Notes: a model not told the origin generated them from the letters alone. A stretch of 24,658 nt of DNA from Yoonia sp. (GCA_020627605.1 JAHDGO010000002.1:1-24658), one strand, 5' to 3'; shown: positions 8,201 through 15,994, numbered from the stretch's first letter. Made by a program: numbers and translations.

Positions 8201-11200
8201 AGGTGCGGGCTTGTAAGTCAGCGCGAACCGTTTGCCCTTGCGGACAAGCGCGGTGCTGTTGCCGGGTTCGGCCAGGGCCTCTTCCAGAATGTGACCTGTC
8301 AGCGTGTCCATCGCACCTTGCGGACGCTGGGCCTTGCGGCCCTCTGGCGCTGGCAGTGTCAGGTCGAGTGTGGCCACTGTCAGGTTCGCGAATTCACGCG
8401 GGATCACGCGGGCAGGCCCGGCGAGCGTTGCCTTTTCAGGGTAAAGCAGCGGTTCATCGCGATGCTGCATGGCGTCGGATGACAAGACGCAGATGTGGAT
8501 ATCGTCGCTCAGATCCTCGCCGCCGATGGCCTGGGCCAGGAAAAACAGGCTGTAGAACCCCTGTTCCTGCAAGCGGTGAAAGAAGGATGATCCGGGGCGG
8601 AAACTGTCATCGGCAGTGATCATCCAGCCATGCAGAATACGGTCGGGGATCATGTCACGACTGTTCAAGTCCGCAATCAGCGCGTCATAGCTTTCACGGC
8701 CCCGTTCGGGTGAGATGAAATAACCGCCTTCGCCGTCGCGGGCAAAGGTATCGCCGGGGCGCACGGTGATGACGGTATGCCCAGCCTCTGCCAGCCGTTT
8801 GGCGGCGGCCCCGGTCAGTCCGGCATCATCGACAAAACACAACCATGTTTGTGTTTCGGCCTCTGACAGATCGCCTGTTACATCCACGTCGCAGGCGGCA
8901 TAGCGGGGTAGCCATGCGGGGCGATAGCCCCAGTTTTCAGGTGTCTCCGACCGGGTCAGCCATTCGGTGCTTTCATCCGCTGTGACGGTGCCAGGTTCAA
9001 TGAAATAGGGGCTATGCTGAAACTGATAGGTGGGCAGCGGCACCCGCTGGCGCGGTTGCCCGCCCCAGACCTGACCCCAGTCAAATGCCCCGCCAGCCGC
9101 CCAGATGCGGCCCAGCATCGCCATGAAATAGGCGTCGTCGGCCACGTCATCTTTGGGGTGGCGCAGTGTGGAAACGACCTGATTTGCCGTCACTGTCCCA
9201 TGCTGCCCGGCAAGGGCTGACATGGCGCGACCGGGCCCGACCTCGATATAGATCCGGTCTTCTTTCTCGGCGAGCGTCGTCAGACCGTCGGCGAAATGCA
9301 CCGTGCCGCGCAGGTGGGCAACCCAGTAGTCGGGATCGGTGGCCTGTTCATCGGTGATCAGCTTGCCGGTGCGGTTGGAGGTAAAGGGGATTTGCGGTGC
9401 GCTTAGCGTGATCGACCGGAGGTAATCGCCAAAGTCCTTCAGAATCGGTTCCAGCATCCGCGAATGGGCGGCGATGTCGATGGGGATGCGCTGGCAGTCG
9501 ATATCCTTGGATTTCAGTAGCTTTTCCAGATCATCAAGTGCTGCCTGCGGCCCGGTCGCGACACTCAGTTGTGGGGCGTTGACAGCGCCCAGGTCCAGAT
9601 CATCGCCCAGCATCGGCGTCAGCTGGTCGGCAGGCAGCGCAACGGACAGCATGCCACCGGCAGGCACGGTGTCGAAGAGCTTGCCGCGCAGATGCACCAG
9701 ACCGATGCAGTCCTCAAACGACATGACACCGGCGACACAGGCGGCGGTATTTTCACCCATGGAATGGCCGGTCAGGGCGCTGGGGGTCACGCCCCAACTC
9801 ATCCAAAGCTGCGCCAGCGCGTATTCCACGATCATGATCAGCGGCAGCTGGACAGAGGGTTGCGTCAGCTTGGCATCTGCCGCCGCTTCCTGCCCCGGTT
9901 CCGGCAGCCAGAGGGCGCGGATGTCGTAGTCCAGCTTGGGCTGAAGGACCTCCAGCCCTTTGTCCATCCATTCGGCAAAGACAGGCTCTGTCTCATACAG
10001 GTCCCGCGCCATCCCGGCGTATTGCGCGCCACCGCCGGGGAACATGAAGACATAGTCTGGGTCTTCGCCGACGGTCGTGTGGGTGAACACGCGGCGTGGG
10101 TCGTTCGCTTCCAGTTTCTCTGCCGCTTCCTCATGCGTTTCGGCGACAATCACGCGGCGACGTTCAAAGGCCCGGCGCCCCTTGTGCAGGGTCCATGCGA
10201 CATCGGCGAGTGGTTGATCGGGGTTTTCGCGCAGATGGGCGGCGAGGGCTGCCGCATTGGCATCCAGCGCACCCTTGGTCCGGCCAGACACGCAGAACAG
10301 ATGGAAGGGCCACGCGGCCTCTGCCGATGCGGTGCGCGCCGGGGCTTCTTGCAGCACCACATGCGCATTGGTGCCGCCAACACCCAGAGAGTTGACCCCA
10401 GCGCGGCGCGGGCCCTTGTGGCTGACCCAGTCGGTCAGCGTGTCATTCACCTTGAATGGCGACGTCTCGAAATCAATTGCAGGGTTTGGCTTTTCATAGC
10501 CCAGCGATGCCGGGATCTGTTTGTGATGCAGCGACAGCGATGTCTTGATCAGGCTGGCCACACCGGCAGCTGTGTCCAGATGGCCGATGTTAGTCTTGAC
10601 CGATCCGATCCGGCAAAACCCAACCTCATCCGTGGTTTCGGCAAAGGCCTGCGTCAGGGCCGCCACCTCGATCGGGTCGCCCAGATAGGTGCCGGTGCCG
10701 TGGCATTCGATATAGTCGATGGTGTCGGCGGGCGTTTCGGCCAGCATCTGCGCCTCGGCAATCGCTTCTGCCTGACCATCAACCGAAGGCGCAAGATAGC
10801 CCGCCTTGTCTGACCCGTCGTTGTTAATCGCACTGCCTTTGATGACCGCCCAGATGTGATCGCCGTCTGCAATCGCATCCCTGAGGCGGCGCATGACCAC
10901 AACACCAGCGCCAGAGCCGAAGACCGTGCCTTGCGCGCGGTGGTCAAAGGCATGGCAATGACCGTCAGGCGACAGCACTTCGCCTTCCTTGTAGATATAG
11001 CCCCGGTCCTGCGGCAGCTCGATCGTGACACCACCCGCCAGAGCCATGTCGCATTCACCTGACAACAGGGCCTGCGTGGCGTAATGCGTGGCGACCAGCG
11101 AGGTAGAGCAGGCCGTCTGCACGTTCACGCTGGGGCCCTTGAGGTCAAAGATGTGGCTGGCGCGGGTCGACAGGAAATCCTTGTCGTTGCCGGTATGGCG

Positions 11201-11665
11201 CAACAGGAACATGCCGACGTTGTCGACCAGTTTCGGGTTCGAGCAGATGTTGAAATAGAAATAGCTGCCCATGCCGCAGCCAGCGTAGACCCCGATGGGG
11301 CCGCTGGCGTTTTCCGGCATGTGGCCTGCATTTTCCATCGCTTCCCACGCGACCTCTAGAAATCGGCGGTGCTGGGGGTCCATGATCGCGGCTTCCTTGG
11401 CGGAGAGACCAAAGAACTCAGCGTCGAAATCCTGATAGCCCTGCAAGGGGGCGGCGGCCGGCACGTAATCCGGGCGGTTTAAACGGTGCGCGGCTTCGCC
11501 AGCGGCCAGCAATTCGTCGGCACCATAGTGGCGGATCGATTCGATGCCATTGCGCAGGTTTTCCCAATAGGCCGCAACCGTATCCGCCCCGGGCAGATGC
11601 GCAGCCATGCCAACGATGGCAATATCGGTTTCTGCTATCTCGAAATCAGTCAAATCCGCACTCAC
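5219..11665 (-). CDS. Type I polyketide synthase, KS-AT-KR-DH-ACP-TE
   Basis: This 2148-residue protein is a single complete extension module with release. The KS (about 14-440) has C186 (TACSTS), H322 (CHGTGT) and H362 (NIGHLDTAAG). The AT (about 535-860) has S635 in GHSMGE and H734 in IAAHSRM; the last is neither the classic malonyl HAFH nor methylmalonyl YASH. The KR structural half spans about 910-1130. The KR catalytic half has TGGFGGIG (1177-1184), K1300, Ser near 1324 and Y1337, with IDD resembling the B-type LDD. A DH-like hotdog domain (about 1410-1670) has H1424 and D1592. The ACP has S1805 (DLGGHSL). The TE has S1954 (GGFSGGG), D1981 and H2111. The start is GTG with only a weak Shine-Dalgarno match; about 14 residues precede the KS, so there is no long docking helix. 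KR before DH is unusual. It is first in the PKS-glycosyltransferase-NRPS operon. Confidence 0.97.
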   Translation of the reverse strand: MSADLTDFEIAETDIAIVGMAAHLPGADTVAAYWENLRNGIESIRHYGADELLAAGEAAHRLNRPDYVPAAAPLQGYQDFDAEFFGLSAKEAAIMDPQHRRFLEVAWEAMENAGHMPENASGPIGVYAGCGMGSYFYFNICSNPKLVDNVGMFLLRHTGNDKDFLSTRASHIFDLKGPSVNVQTACSTSLVATHYATQALLSGECDMALAGGVTIELPQDRGYIYKEGEVLSPDGHCHAFDHRAQGTVFGSGAGVVVMRRLRDAIADGDHIWAVIKGSAINNDGSDKAGYLAPSVDGQAEAIAEAQMLAETPADTIDYIECHGTGTYLGDPIEVAALTQAFAETTDEVGFCRIGSVKTNIGHLDTAAGVASLIKTSLSLHHKQIPASLGYEKPNPAIDFETSPFKVNDTLTDWVSHKGPRRAGVNSLGVGGTNAHVVLQEAPARTASAEAAWPFHLFCVSGRTKGALDANAAALAAHLRENPDQPLADVAWTLHKGRRAFERRRVIVAETHEEAAEKLEANDPRRVFTHTTVGEDPDYVFMFPGGGAQYAGMARDLYETEPVFAEWMDKGLEVLQPKLDYDIRALWLPEPGQEAAADAKLTQPSVQLPLIMIVEYALAQLWMSWGVTPSALTGHSMGENTAACVAGVMSFEDCIGLVHLRGKLFDTVPAGGMLSVALPADQLTPMLGDDLDLGAVNAPQLSVATGPQAALDDLEKLLKSKDIDCQRIPIDIAAHSRMLEPILKDFGDYLRSITLSAPQIPFTSNRTGKLITDEQATDPDYWVAHLRGTVHFADGLTTLAEKEDRIYIEVGPGRAMSALAGQHGTVTANQVVSTLRHPKDDVADDAYFMAMLGRIWAAGGAFDWGQVWGGQPRQRVPLPTYQFQHSPYFIEPGTVTADESTEWLTRSETPENWGYRPAWLPRYAACDVDVTGDLSEAETQTWLCFVDDAGLTGAAAKRLAEAGHTVITVRPGDTFARDGEGGYFISPERGRESYDALIADLNSRDMIPDRILHGWMITADDSFRPGSSFFHRLQEQGFYSLFFLAQAIGGEDLSDDIHICVLSSDAMQHRDEPLLYPEKATLAGPARVIPREFANLTVATLDLTLPAPEGRKAQRPQGAMDTLTGHILEEALAEPGNSTALVRKGKRFALTYKPAPLVELEEGQPLPVLRDGGTYLITGGFGGIGLTLAEALITRAGAKVALMARGEIPPKDQWETTLRNVPPSAPVARRIGALQRLEEMGGTVMPVAGDVSNVDDMREARAAVEAAFGKINGVIHAAGHIDDAPIMAKDVTSIEDVFAPKIHGTQVIDQIFPDGDLDWLVVFSSSSTATAPLGQVDYVAANEYLNAFAKAKAGGKTAVRAINWGIWADVGMAADAMSARTGAAPAAEVHAADLAMLDETTFDKSGTRVFRAQYRTDDRWFLDDHRTKAGDALVPGTGYLELAAEALRGMDESGSFEIRDLYFLRPLAVGDSQTVDVRVSLPRSDTGYDLLVESGQDGAFEQNAQGSLRLLPMTAPAPLDIPALTARMGDAIEAGSMGWIAASQEAHLKFGPRWRVLQSTAFGDGEGLARLTLPDAAKGDPAAGYILHPALMDIATGWAMKLIKGYAQQALWVPVSYRSVKVYQPLPTEVISWVRNAGDNNADAEIASFDITLAAPDGTVCVEVTGFSIRQMEALTDFGAQPAPASTSSQEEAIRPLSPAEERLRHNISQGIRAEEGADLFLRALISPHPQVILSSLDLDALIAQAGKSDDDDSEDGQKFARPQLDSDFVVPEGPIEERLAGFWQDLLGVDEIGAEDSFFDLGGHSLIAVRLFAQVRKAFDVDFPISVLFEAPTIRKIAGLIAERGGSAEAEDTPTTGDKPKTPQRRFTHLVPMHQGEGGRKHPFFLVAGMFGNVLNLRHLAHLIGSDRPFYGLQARGLLGDEEPHRTIEAAAKDYIAEMRQVQPHGPYHLGGFSGGGITAYEIAQQLTAQGEEVAALVLLDTPLPVRPDVDKIDRLRIKMQDLRQAGPKYIVDWAKQRIRWEIAKRRGHTETAEEGQQFHNLAIQDAFLESVTAYQVTPWHGTMALFRPPLVAKWVAGGRMISDERYYLYDDNDWTKFAPQTEVYEVPGNHDSMVLEPNVRVLAARIRKYLDRTTAAQAPAPYQEAAE

Positions 11666-11934
11666 TAAACAAATCGCATCTTGTGGAAAACCGGGTCTAC
11701 TATACCGGCCACAGGATCAAAAATAAGGCAAAATTGCCACTTATGAAAGGCGTGCCCGGCACCGTGCAAGCCCATATTGTCTTTGCCGTATGCAGATCGC
11801 CATTGTGATGGTCAAGCCTTTCAAAAGCAGTGGTATCATGAGCGTAATTGGCGCGCGCCACCCTTGCCAAGTCAGGTATTCCGCCACTGCCCGATGCCCT
11901 TGCCACTGCAATGGGCAGGCCATCGCGCCAAAGA
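11666..11934. other. 269 bp gap between aminotransferase and PKS; probable PKS promoter region
   Basis: I see no convincing gene here. The stretch lies downstream of the aminotransferase stop and upstream of the PKS GTG, both on the minus strand, so it should hold the aminotransferase terminator and the PKS-operon promoter. On the minus strand a TATAGT hexamer (11704-11699) is a possible -10, but no good -35 sits at standard spacing. A short palindrome lies at 11727-11738. A weak G/C hairpin close to the aminotransferase stop (around 11885-11925) lacks a T-run, so I do not call it a terminator. Confidence 0.5.
11727..11738. repeat. GGCAA-AA-TTGCC palindrome upstream of the PKS gene
   Basis: The 5 bp arms GGCAA and TTGCC are separated by AA, about 62-73 bp upstream of the PKS start codon. 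The same GGCAA/TTGCC arms occur in dyads in the aminotransferase/ATPase intergenic region. A shared regulator could therefore bind both places, but 5 bp arms can arise by chance. Confidence 0.3.
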
Positions 11935-13098
11935 CTATCCGTTAAGCACAATGTCGATGATGCGGTCCTGTGCGGATGGTTGCAGATCATGGAAGTGCGG
12001 CAGGCAGATCACCTGTTCCGCCGCCTGCCGGGCCACTGGCAAACCAGCGGCATCTGCGCTTGGCAGATGCTGGTATGGTCCAAGATCTGACACCAACGGA
12101 TAGAAATAACGTCTGGCAAAGATATTCTCGGAGGCCAGCCTGTCACACAGCGCATCGCGGTTCAGATGATAGGTTTCGTCGACAAGAACCGGGAAGGCAT
12201 AGCTGTTGCGGCCGACACCGGTGTCAGGACAGACAAGGCGCAGACCCGGCACATTGGCCAGCCGCCTTGCGTAGCGTCTGGTGACGCGCGCCCGCGCCGC
12301 AAGCACGTCGTCGATATGCCGCAGCTGCGCAAGACCGATGGCCGCGCTCAACTCGTGCATCTTGGCGTTCGTGCCAAGGCAGTCCACCGCCTCTGCGGTC
12401 TCAAACCCAAAGTTGGCCATGCGGTCGATGGCTTCTTTATCGGCAAGTGTGTTGCTGACGATTGCACCGCCTTCGAAGGTGTTAAACACCTTGGTGGCAT
12501 GAAAGCTGAGGACAGACATTTTGCCGTGGCGCAAGACGGAGGTGCCGTCTTGCTGCACGCCAAATGCATGGGCGGCATCGTAAATCAGCGGCAGATCATG
12601 CGCCCTGCCTAGCTTGGACAGCGCGCGGGTGTCGCAAGGCGTTCCAAAGGTATGGACCGGCAGGATCGCCCGTGTCTTGTCGTTGATCAGCGACGCAACC
12701 GCATCGGGATCAAGGTTCAGCGTGTCTGGTGAGATATCGGCAAAGACCGGTGTCGCACCGGCAAGCTGGATGGCATGAGCCGTGGCCACAAAGGTGAATG
12801 GTGTCGTGATCACCTCGCCCGAGGTGATGCCAGCATGGCGCAACGCCAGAACAAGCGCCTGTGTTGCATTGGCCAAAAGCGAAATATGCGCCACGCCCAG
12901 ATAGTCGCACAACTCTGATTCCAGTCTGCGCAACAATGGCCCGCGATTGGTCAGGATACGGGTGTCCCAAAGCCCCTCTAGCAGCGGCAACACGTCATCC
13001 AGCGGCGGCAAACTGGGCCGCGTGACGTAGATTGGGTCTTGCGTATCGACAGCTTGGTCGCTGGACGCAACGATATCGTCTAAGATTGCCCGATTCAC
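11935..13098 (-). CDS. DegT/DnrJ/EryC1/StrS-family PLP-dependent sugar aminotransferase
   Basis: Read from GTG 13098, this is 387 residues, a normal length for the family. It has IYVTRPSLPPLDD near the N-terminus (23-35), the PLP phosphate/ring region ITTPFTFVATAHA (97-109), the cofactor-contacting YDAAHAFG (D174, H177), the Schiff-base lysine K203 in FHATKVFNT, and MHELSAAIGLAQL (247-259). The ATKVFNTFEGG pattern resembles C-4 (VioA/DesI-like) nucleotide-sugar aminotransferases, which make amino-dideoxy sugars; the exact position is inferred. An in-frame ATG at 13239 would add 47 residues unlike the family and would read through the dyad at 13133-13154. GTG 13098 has AAGGTGA just upstream; GTG 13107 is the alternative. 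It probably supplies an amino sugar to a glycosyltransferase of the PKS operon or of the EPS pathway. Confidence 0.92.
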   Translation of the reverse strand: MNRAILDDIVASSDQAVDTQDPIYVTRPSLPPLDDVLPLLEGLWDTRILTNRGPLLRRLESELCDYLGVAHISLLANATQALVLALRHAGITSGEVITTPFTFVATAHAIQLAGATPVFADISPDTLNLDPDAVASLINDKTRAILPVHTFGTPCDTRALSKLGRAHDLPLIYDAAHAFGVQQDGTSVLRHGKMSVLSFHATKVFNTFEGGAIVSNTLADKEAIDRMANFGFETAEAVDCLGTNAKMHELSAAIGLAQLRHIDDVLAARARVTRRYARRLANVPGLRLVCPDTGVGRNSYAFPVLVDETYHLNRDALCDRLASENIFARRYFYPLVSDLGPYQHLPSADAAGLPVARQAAEQVICLPHFHDLQPSAQDRIIDIVLNG

Positions 13099-13132
13099 CG
13101 CGCTCACCTTATTCAGTCGTCCGCCACCCAAT

Positions 13133-13154
13133 GGCAACTTGGCATAAAGTTGCC
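13133..13154. promoter_or_regulatory. Perfect 8-bp inverted repeat GGCAACTT-N6-AAGTTGCC, candidate operator
   Basis: Two exact 8 bp arms flank a 6 bp spacer (GGCATA), giving a 22 bp site of the size bound by dimeric helix-turn-helix repressors or LuxR/LacI-type activators. It lies 35 bp upstream of the preferred aminotransferase GTG. I cannot assign it to a regulator. Its position is an argument against the longer aminotransferase start. Confidence 0.55.
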
Positions 13155-13198
13155 GGTCACTCCACCAGAATTGCGAGGGAATTTTCAAGGCGGCTGTT

Positions 13199-13227
13199 AT
13201 GACGCATGGAGTTCCGCAGGATATAAG
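13199..13227 (+). promoter_or_regulatory. Possible sigma-70 promoter toward the ATPase/EPS operon
   Basis: ATGACG (13199-13204) and TATAAG (13222-13227) are 17 bp apart, matching the -35 and -10 consensus at 4/6 and 5/6. The distance to the ATPase start (about 370 nt) is long, so this may serve a leader, a small RNA, or nothing. Confidence 0.25.
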
Positions 13228-13487
13228 GCAGAATCGCATGTCAAGTATGGTTGCGATGCATGGCCAAAACGGGCATTTGCAGGCTCATACTGTCCTTTTG
13301 GAAGGGTCGAATCGCTGTTGTTCGGCGGGAAACTTCGATATGGACGAAAGGATACGCAGTTGTTTCGATCTGGTCTGGTCAGATTGACGGCAAGCTGCGA
13401 TGTGCAACTTAACCGCCAAGTGGCGGATGTGTGATGTTAGTGAGTGTTTGGCCATGGCTTTTTTGCCTTATCAATGCGGTGTTCACT

Positions 13488-13504
13488 TTGCCGGTTCGCG
13501 GCAA
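13488..13504. repeat. TTGCCG-N5-CGGCAA dyad upstream of the ATPase gene
   Basis: The 6 bp arms are perfect with a 5 nt centre (GTTCG), about 100 bp before the ATPase ATG. It could be an operator using the same GGCAA/TTGCC core as the other dyads in reversed order, or a small hairpin in the mRNA leader. No T-run follows, so it is not an obvious terminator. Confidence 0.35.
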
Positions 13505-13603
13505 CACCCGGCGTCGGAAATGACCGATGGTCAACTGTTCGGCTGCACCCGCTAGACATTTGGCAGCCCACAGCGCTTAGGACGGAAAAGCATTTCAGTA
13601 GCC

Positions 13604-14461
13604 ATGAACAAAGCTCTTGATCTTTACACCTCGCACTTTGGCCTGACGGAACGGCCGTTTTCGGTGCTGCCTGATCCCAGCTTTCTGTTTTGGACGCCGC
13701 AGCACACGCGCGCCTATGCCATGCTGGAATACGGTCTGCTGACCCGCGCACCCATCACGCTGATCACTGGCGAGGTTGGGGCAGGCAAGACGACATTGCT
13801 GCAAAAGCTGATGGAAAACCTTGATGAAAGCCTGACCGTCGGCCTGATTTCCAACGCGCATGGTGATCGCGGCGAGCTGCTGCATTGGGTGTTGATGGCG
13901 CTGGGTCAACGGCCCCCGTCAGAGGTCTCTTACGTTGATCTTTTTGCGACTTTTCAGGATTTCCTGATTGCGGAATATGCTCAGGGCCGGCGTGTCGTGC
14001 TGATCTTTGACGAGGCGCAGAATATGACGGTGGAATCCCTGGAAGAGCTGCGCATGTACACCAACATCAATTCCAACAAGGACGAGTTGCTGCAACTGAT
14101 CCTGATCGGTCAGCCAGAATTGCAGGACACGGTGCGCCAGCCCAACATGCGGCAGTTTGCGCAGCGCGTGTCATCAAGTTTTCACCTGACCCATATGGAT
14201 GCCGAAACGGTGCTGGCCTATGTCCGCCACCGGATCGTGACGGCAGGTGGCAAGAAGACGATGTTTCAGAAAAAAGCAGCCGAACTGGTGCATGAAGCAA
14301 CCGGTGGCGTGCCGCGGCTGGTCAATCAGCTTTGCGATCTTGCCATGGTCTATGCATATACTGCAGGACACAAGACCGTGAAGGCCGAGACCGTGCAAGG
14401 CGTGCTGGATGACGGTACATTCTTTGGCCGTGCGATGCCCGACCCGCAGGAGACTGTTTAG
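13604..14461 (+). CDS. ExeA/GspA-like AAA ATPase of an EPS locus
   Basis: This 285-residue protein starts with MNKALDLYTSHFGLTERPF, typical of ExeA-family ATPases. It has Walker A GEVGAGKTT (56-64, K62), Walker B VVLIFDEAQNM (131-141, D136 E137), a sensor-like LILIGQPEL (165-173), and an AAA lid region with GGVPRLVNQLCD (234-245). It lacks the C-terminal peptidoglycan-binding or membrane part of full-length ExeA/GspA. It resembles the shorter 'secretion ATPase' that accompanies chain-length and kinase genes in PEP-CTERM/exosortase EPS loci. It should be cytoplasmic and may help couple polymer synthesis to export; its biochemical role is poorly known. It is first in a three-gene plus-strand operon, with its stop 3 nt before the next ATG. 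Confidence 0.93.
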   Translation: MNKALDLYTSHFGLTERPFSVLPDPSFLFWTPQHTRAYAMLEYGLLTRAPITLITGEVGAGKTTLLQKLMENLDESLTVGLISNAHGDRGELLHWVLMALGQRPPSEVSYVDLFATFQDFLIAEYAQGRRVVLIFDEAQNMTVESLEELRMYTNINSNKDELLQLILIGQPELQDTVRQPNMRQFAQRVSSSFHLTHMDAETVLAYVRHRIVTAGGKKTMFQKKAAELVHEATGGVPRLVNQLCDLAMVYAYTAGHKTVKAETVQGVLDDGTFFGRAMPDPQETV

Positions 14462-14464
14462 ACG

Positions 14465-15991
14465 ATGATCACCGACCTGAAGTTCTATTTGTCGATGTTT
14501 CTGCGGCGCATCCACTATGTGATCCTGCTGTTTGTCGTGATCGCGGCTGGCGGCATCTTTTATGCGATGTCGTTGCCCGACGTTTACCGTGCGCAGGCGC
14601 GCCTGCTGGTTGAATCTGCGCAGATCCCAGACGATCTTGCGGCATCAACCGTGCGGGCCGGTTCATCGGAAATGCTGGGTGTTATTCAGCAGCGTCTGTT
14701 CACGCGTGCCAATCTCTTGGACACAGCCGAACGGTTCGACATTTATAAGAATGCCGATCCGATGACCCCTGATGAAATGGTCAATGACATGACGGACCGG
14801 ATCAGGATCGAAGTGCCGACAACACAGGAAGGCACCGGCGTTGTTTTTGTCTCATTTCAAGCCTCCGAGGCGCAGGTGTCCGCTGACGTGACGAACACGT
14901 TGGTGACGCAGATTCTAGAGCTGAACGTCGAAATGCGGACAGAGGCGACCGGCCAGACGCTGGAGTTCTTTGAAGAAGAGGTACGCCGCCTGAACCGTGA
15001 ATTGGGTGAGCAGGGTGCCCGCGTGCTCGAGTTCCAGCTCAAGAACCGTGACTCGCTGCCGCAAAGTGTGGAATTCCAGCGCCGCCGCGTGATTTCCCTG
15101 CAAGAACGGATTTCACAGATCAACAGAGAGCTGTCATCGCTGACCGACCGCCGCGCGCGTCTGGTAGAGCTTTTTGAACAGACCGGACGACTGGACCTGA
15201 CCGAGTCCACACTGTCACCGGAACAGACCCAATTGCGCGAATTGCAGGGTGATCTGGCCGCCGCGCTGGTGATCTATTCGCCTGACAGCCCACGTGTGCT
15301 GGCGTTGCGGACACAGGTTAACGCCCTCAAGCAGCGTGTTGATGCGCAAAGCGGGCCGGACGCGGAAGGCAGCGAATTGGTCACCGCCTACTCGCTGCAG
15401 ATTTCCGATATTGACGGTCAGATATCCTTTCTTGCTGAACAAAAGGCAGAGCTCGATCAGGAAATCGAGACCCTGCTTGATGCTATCAACGCGACCCCGG
15501 AAAATGCCATCACTCTCAGCACGCTTGAACGTGATATGGAAAATATCCGCACCCAATTCGATCAGGCCACGGTGGCTTTGGCCGAAGCGCGGACCGGTGA
15601 CCGGATCGAGGAGCTGTCCAAGGGCCAGCGGATTGTCGTCATTGAACGGGCCAGCGTGCCTGAGGTGCCGTCAGAACCAAACCGCAAGCTGATCATCGCA
15701 GCCAGCCTTGCGGCTGGCGCCGGTGCCGGTGTCGCTTTGATCATTTTGCTCGAACTTCTCAACCAAACCATTCGCAGGCCTTCAGAGTTTACCAGTGCCC
15801 TGGGACAAAAGCCGTTTGCGACGCTGCCCTATGTCAGCACACCTGCGCAGAAACTGCGCAAGGGTATCTTTGCCGTGGCCATCGTGGCGGCTGTGGTTGT
15901 GGGTGTCATGCAATTGGCAAGCTATGTCGATGCCAATGTGATGCCGTTGGAAGAGTTGCGCGCAGAACTGCTGCGCATGGTGGGGGCCTGA
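14465..15991 (+). CDS. Wzz/GumC-type polysaccharide chain-length determinant (polysaccharide co-polymerase)
   Basis: This 508-residue protein has an N-terminal membrane segment (about 17-37) and a Wzz domain with YRAQARLLVES (41-51). Long, mostly helical, charged periplasmic stretches (about 160-235 and 305-385) are likely coiled coils. A Pro-rich motif PEVPSEPNRK (399-408) sits directly before the second membrane segment (409-431), as in this family. A third hydrophobic segment (about 467-487) near the C-terminus is an addition to the usual two-segment plan and is followed by a short tail. The protein should sit in the inner membrane and set polymer length together with the Wzy-like polymerase. 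It is placed between the ATPase and the BY-kinase-like gene with 3 nt spacing on each side, consistent with a complex. It has no fused kinase domain; the kinase is the separate downstream gene. Confidence 0.95.
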   Translation: MITDLKFYLSMFLRRIHYVILLFVVIAAGGIFYAMSLPDVYRAQARLLVESAQIPDDLAASTVRAGSSEMLGVIQQRLFTRANLLDTAERFDIYKNADPMTPDEMVNDMTDRIRIEVPTTQEGTGVVFVSFQASEAQVSADVTNTLVTQILELNVEMRTEATGQTLEFFEEEVRRLNRELGEQGARVLEFQLKNRDSLPQSVEFQRRRVISLQERISQINRELSSLTDRRARLVELFEQTGRLDLTESTLSPEQTQLRELQGDLAAALVIYSPDSPRVLALRTQVNALKQRVDAQSGPDAEGSELVTAYSLQISDIDGQISFLAEQKAELDQEIETLLDAINATPENAITLSTLERDMENIRTQFDQATVALAEARTGDRIEELSKGQRIVVIERASVPEVPSEPNRKLIIAASLAAGAGAGVALIILLELLNQTIRRPSEFTSALGQKPFATLPYVSTPAQKLRKGIFAVAIVAAVVVGVMQLASYVDANVMPLEELRAELLRMVGA

Positions 15992-15994
15992 TCC

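Larger units (their letters stand above)
13099..13603. other. Divergent intergenic regulatory region (505 bp)
   Basis: I see no convincing gene. Short open frames occur, but none shows a recognisable fold or ribosome binding site. The region separates the minus-strand aminotransferase from the plus-strand ATPase operon and must hold both promoters. It contains four perfect inverted repeats: 13133-13154, 13413-13426 (CCGCCA-AG-TGGCGG), 13488-13504 and 13521-13533 (TGACC-GAT-GGTCA). A possible plus-strand promoter is at 13199-13227. If that is used, the ATPase mRNA would have a leader of about 370 nt. Confidence 0.6.

Noticed and set aside
9569..10813. Plus-strand open frame of 414 codons
   Set aside because: Antisense to the KS and AT of the PKS; composition is unlike a real protein and no ribosome binding site is seen.
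11700..11990. Minus-strand 96-codon frame upstream of the PKS
   Set aside because: It overlaps the aminotransferase end, has no ribosome binding site and no recognisable features.
13099..13239. N-terminal extension of the aminotransferase to ATG 13239
   Set aside because: The extra residues do not resemble the family, no Shine-Dalgarno precedes that ATG, and the segment contains a perfect 22 bp dyad; GTG 13098 fits better.
13150..13434. Plus-strand 94-codon frame in the divergent intergenic region
   Set aside because: No ribosome binding site or known motif; it spans the promoter-like and dyad elements, so it is more likely regulatory DNA.
13451..13470. GGCCATGGC followed by a T-run as a rho-independent terminator
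   Set aside because: The palindrome has no loop room and cannot form a stable hairpin; no gene ends just upstream.
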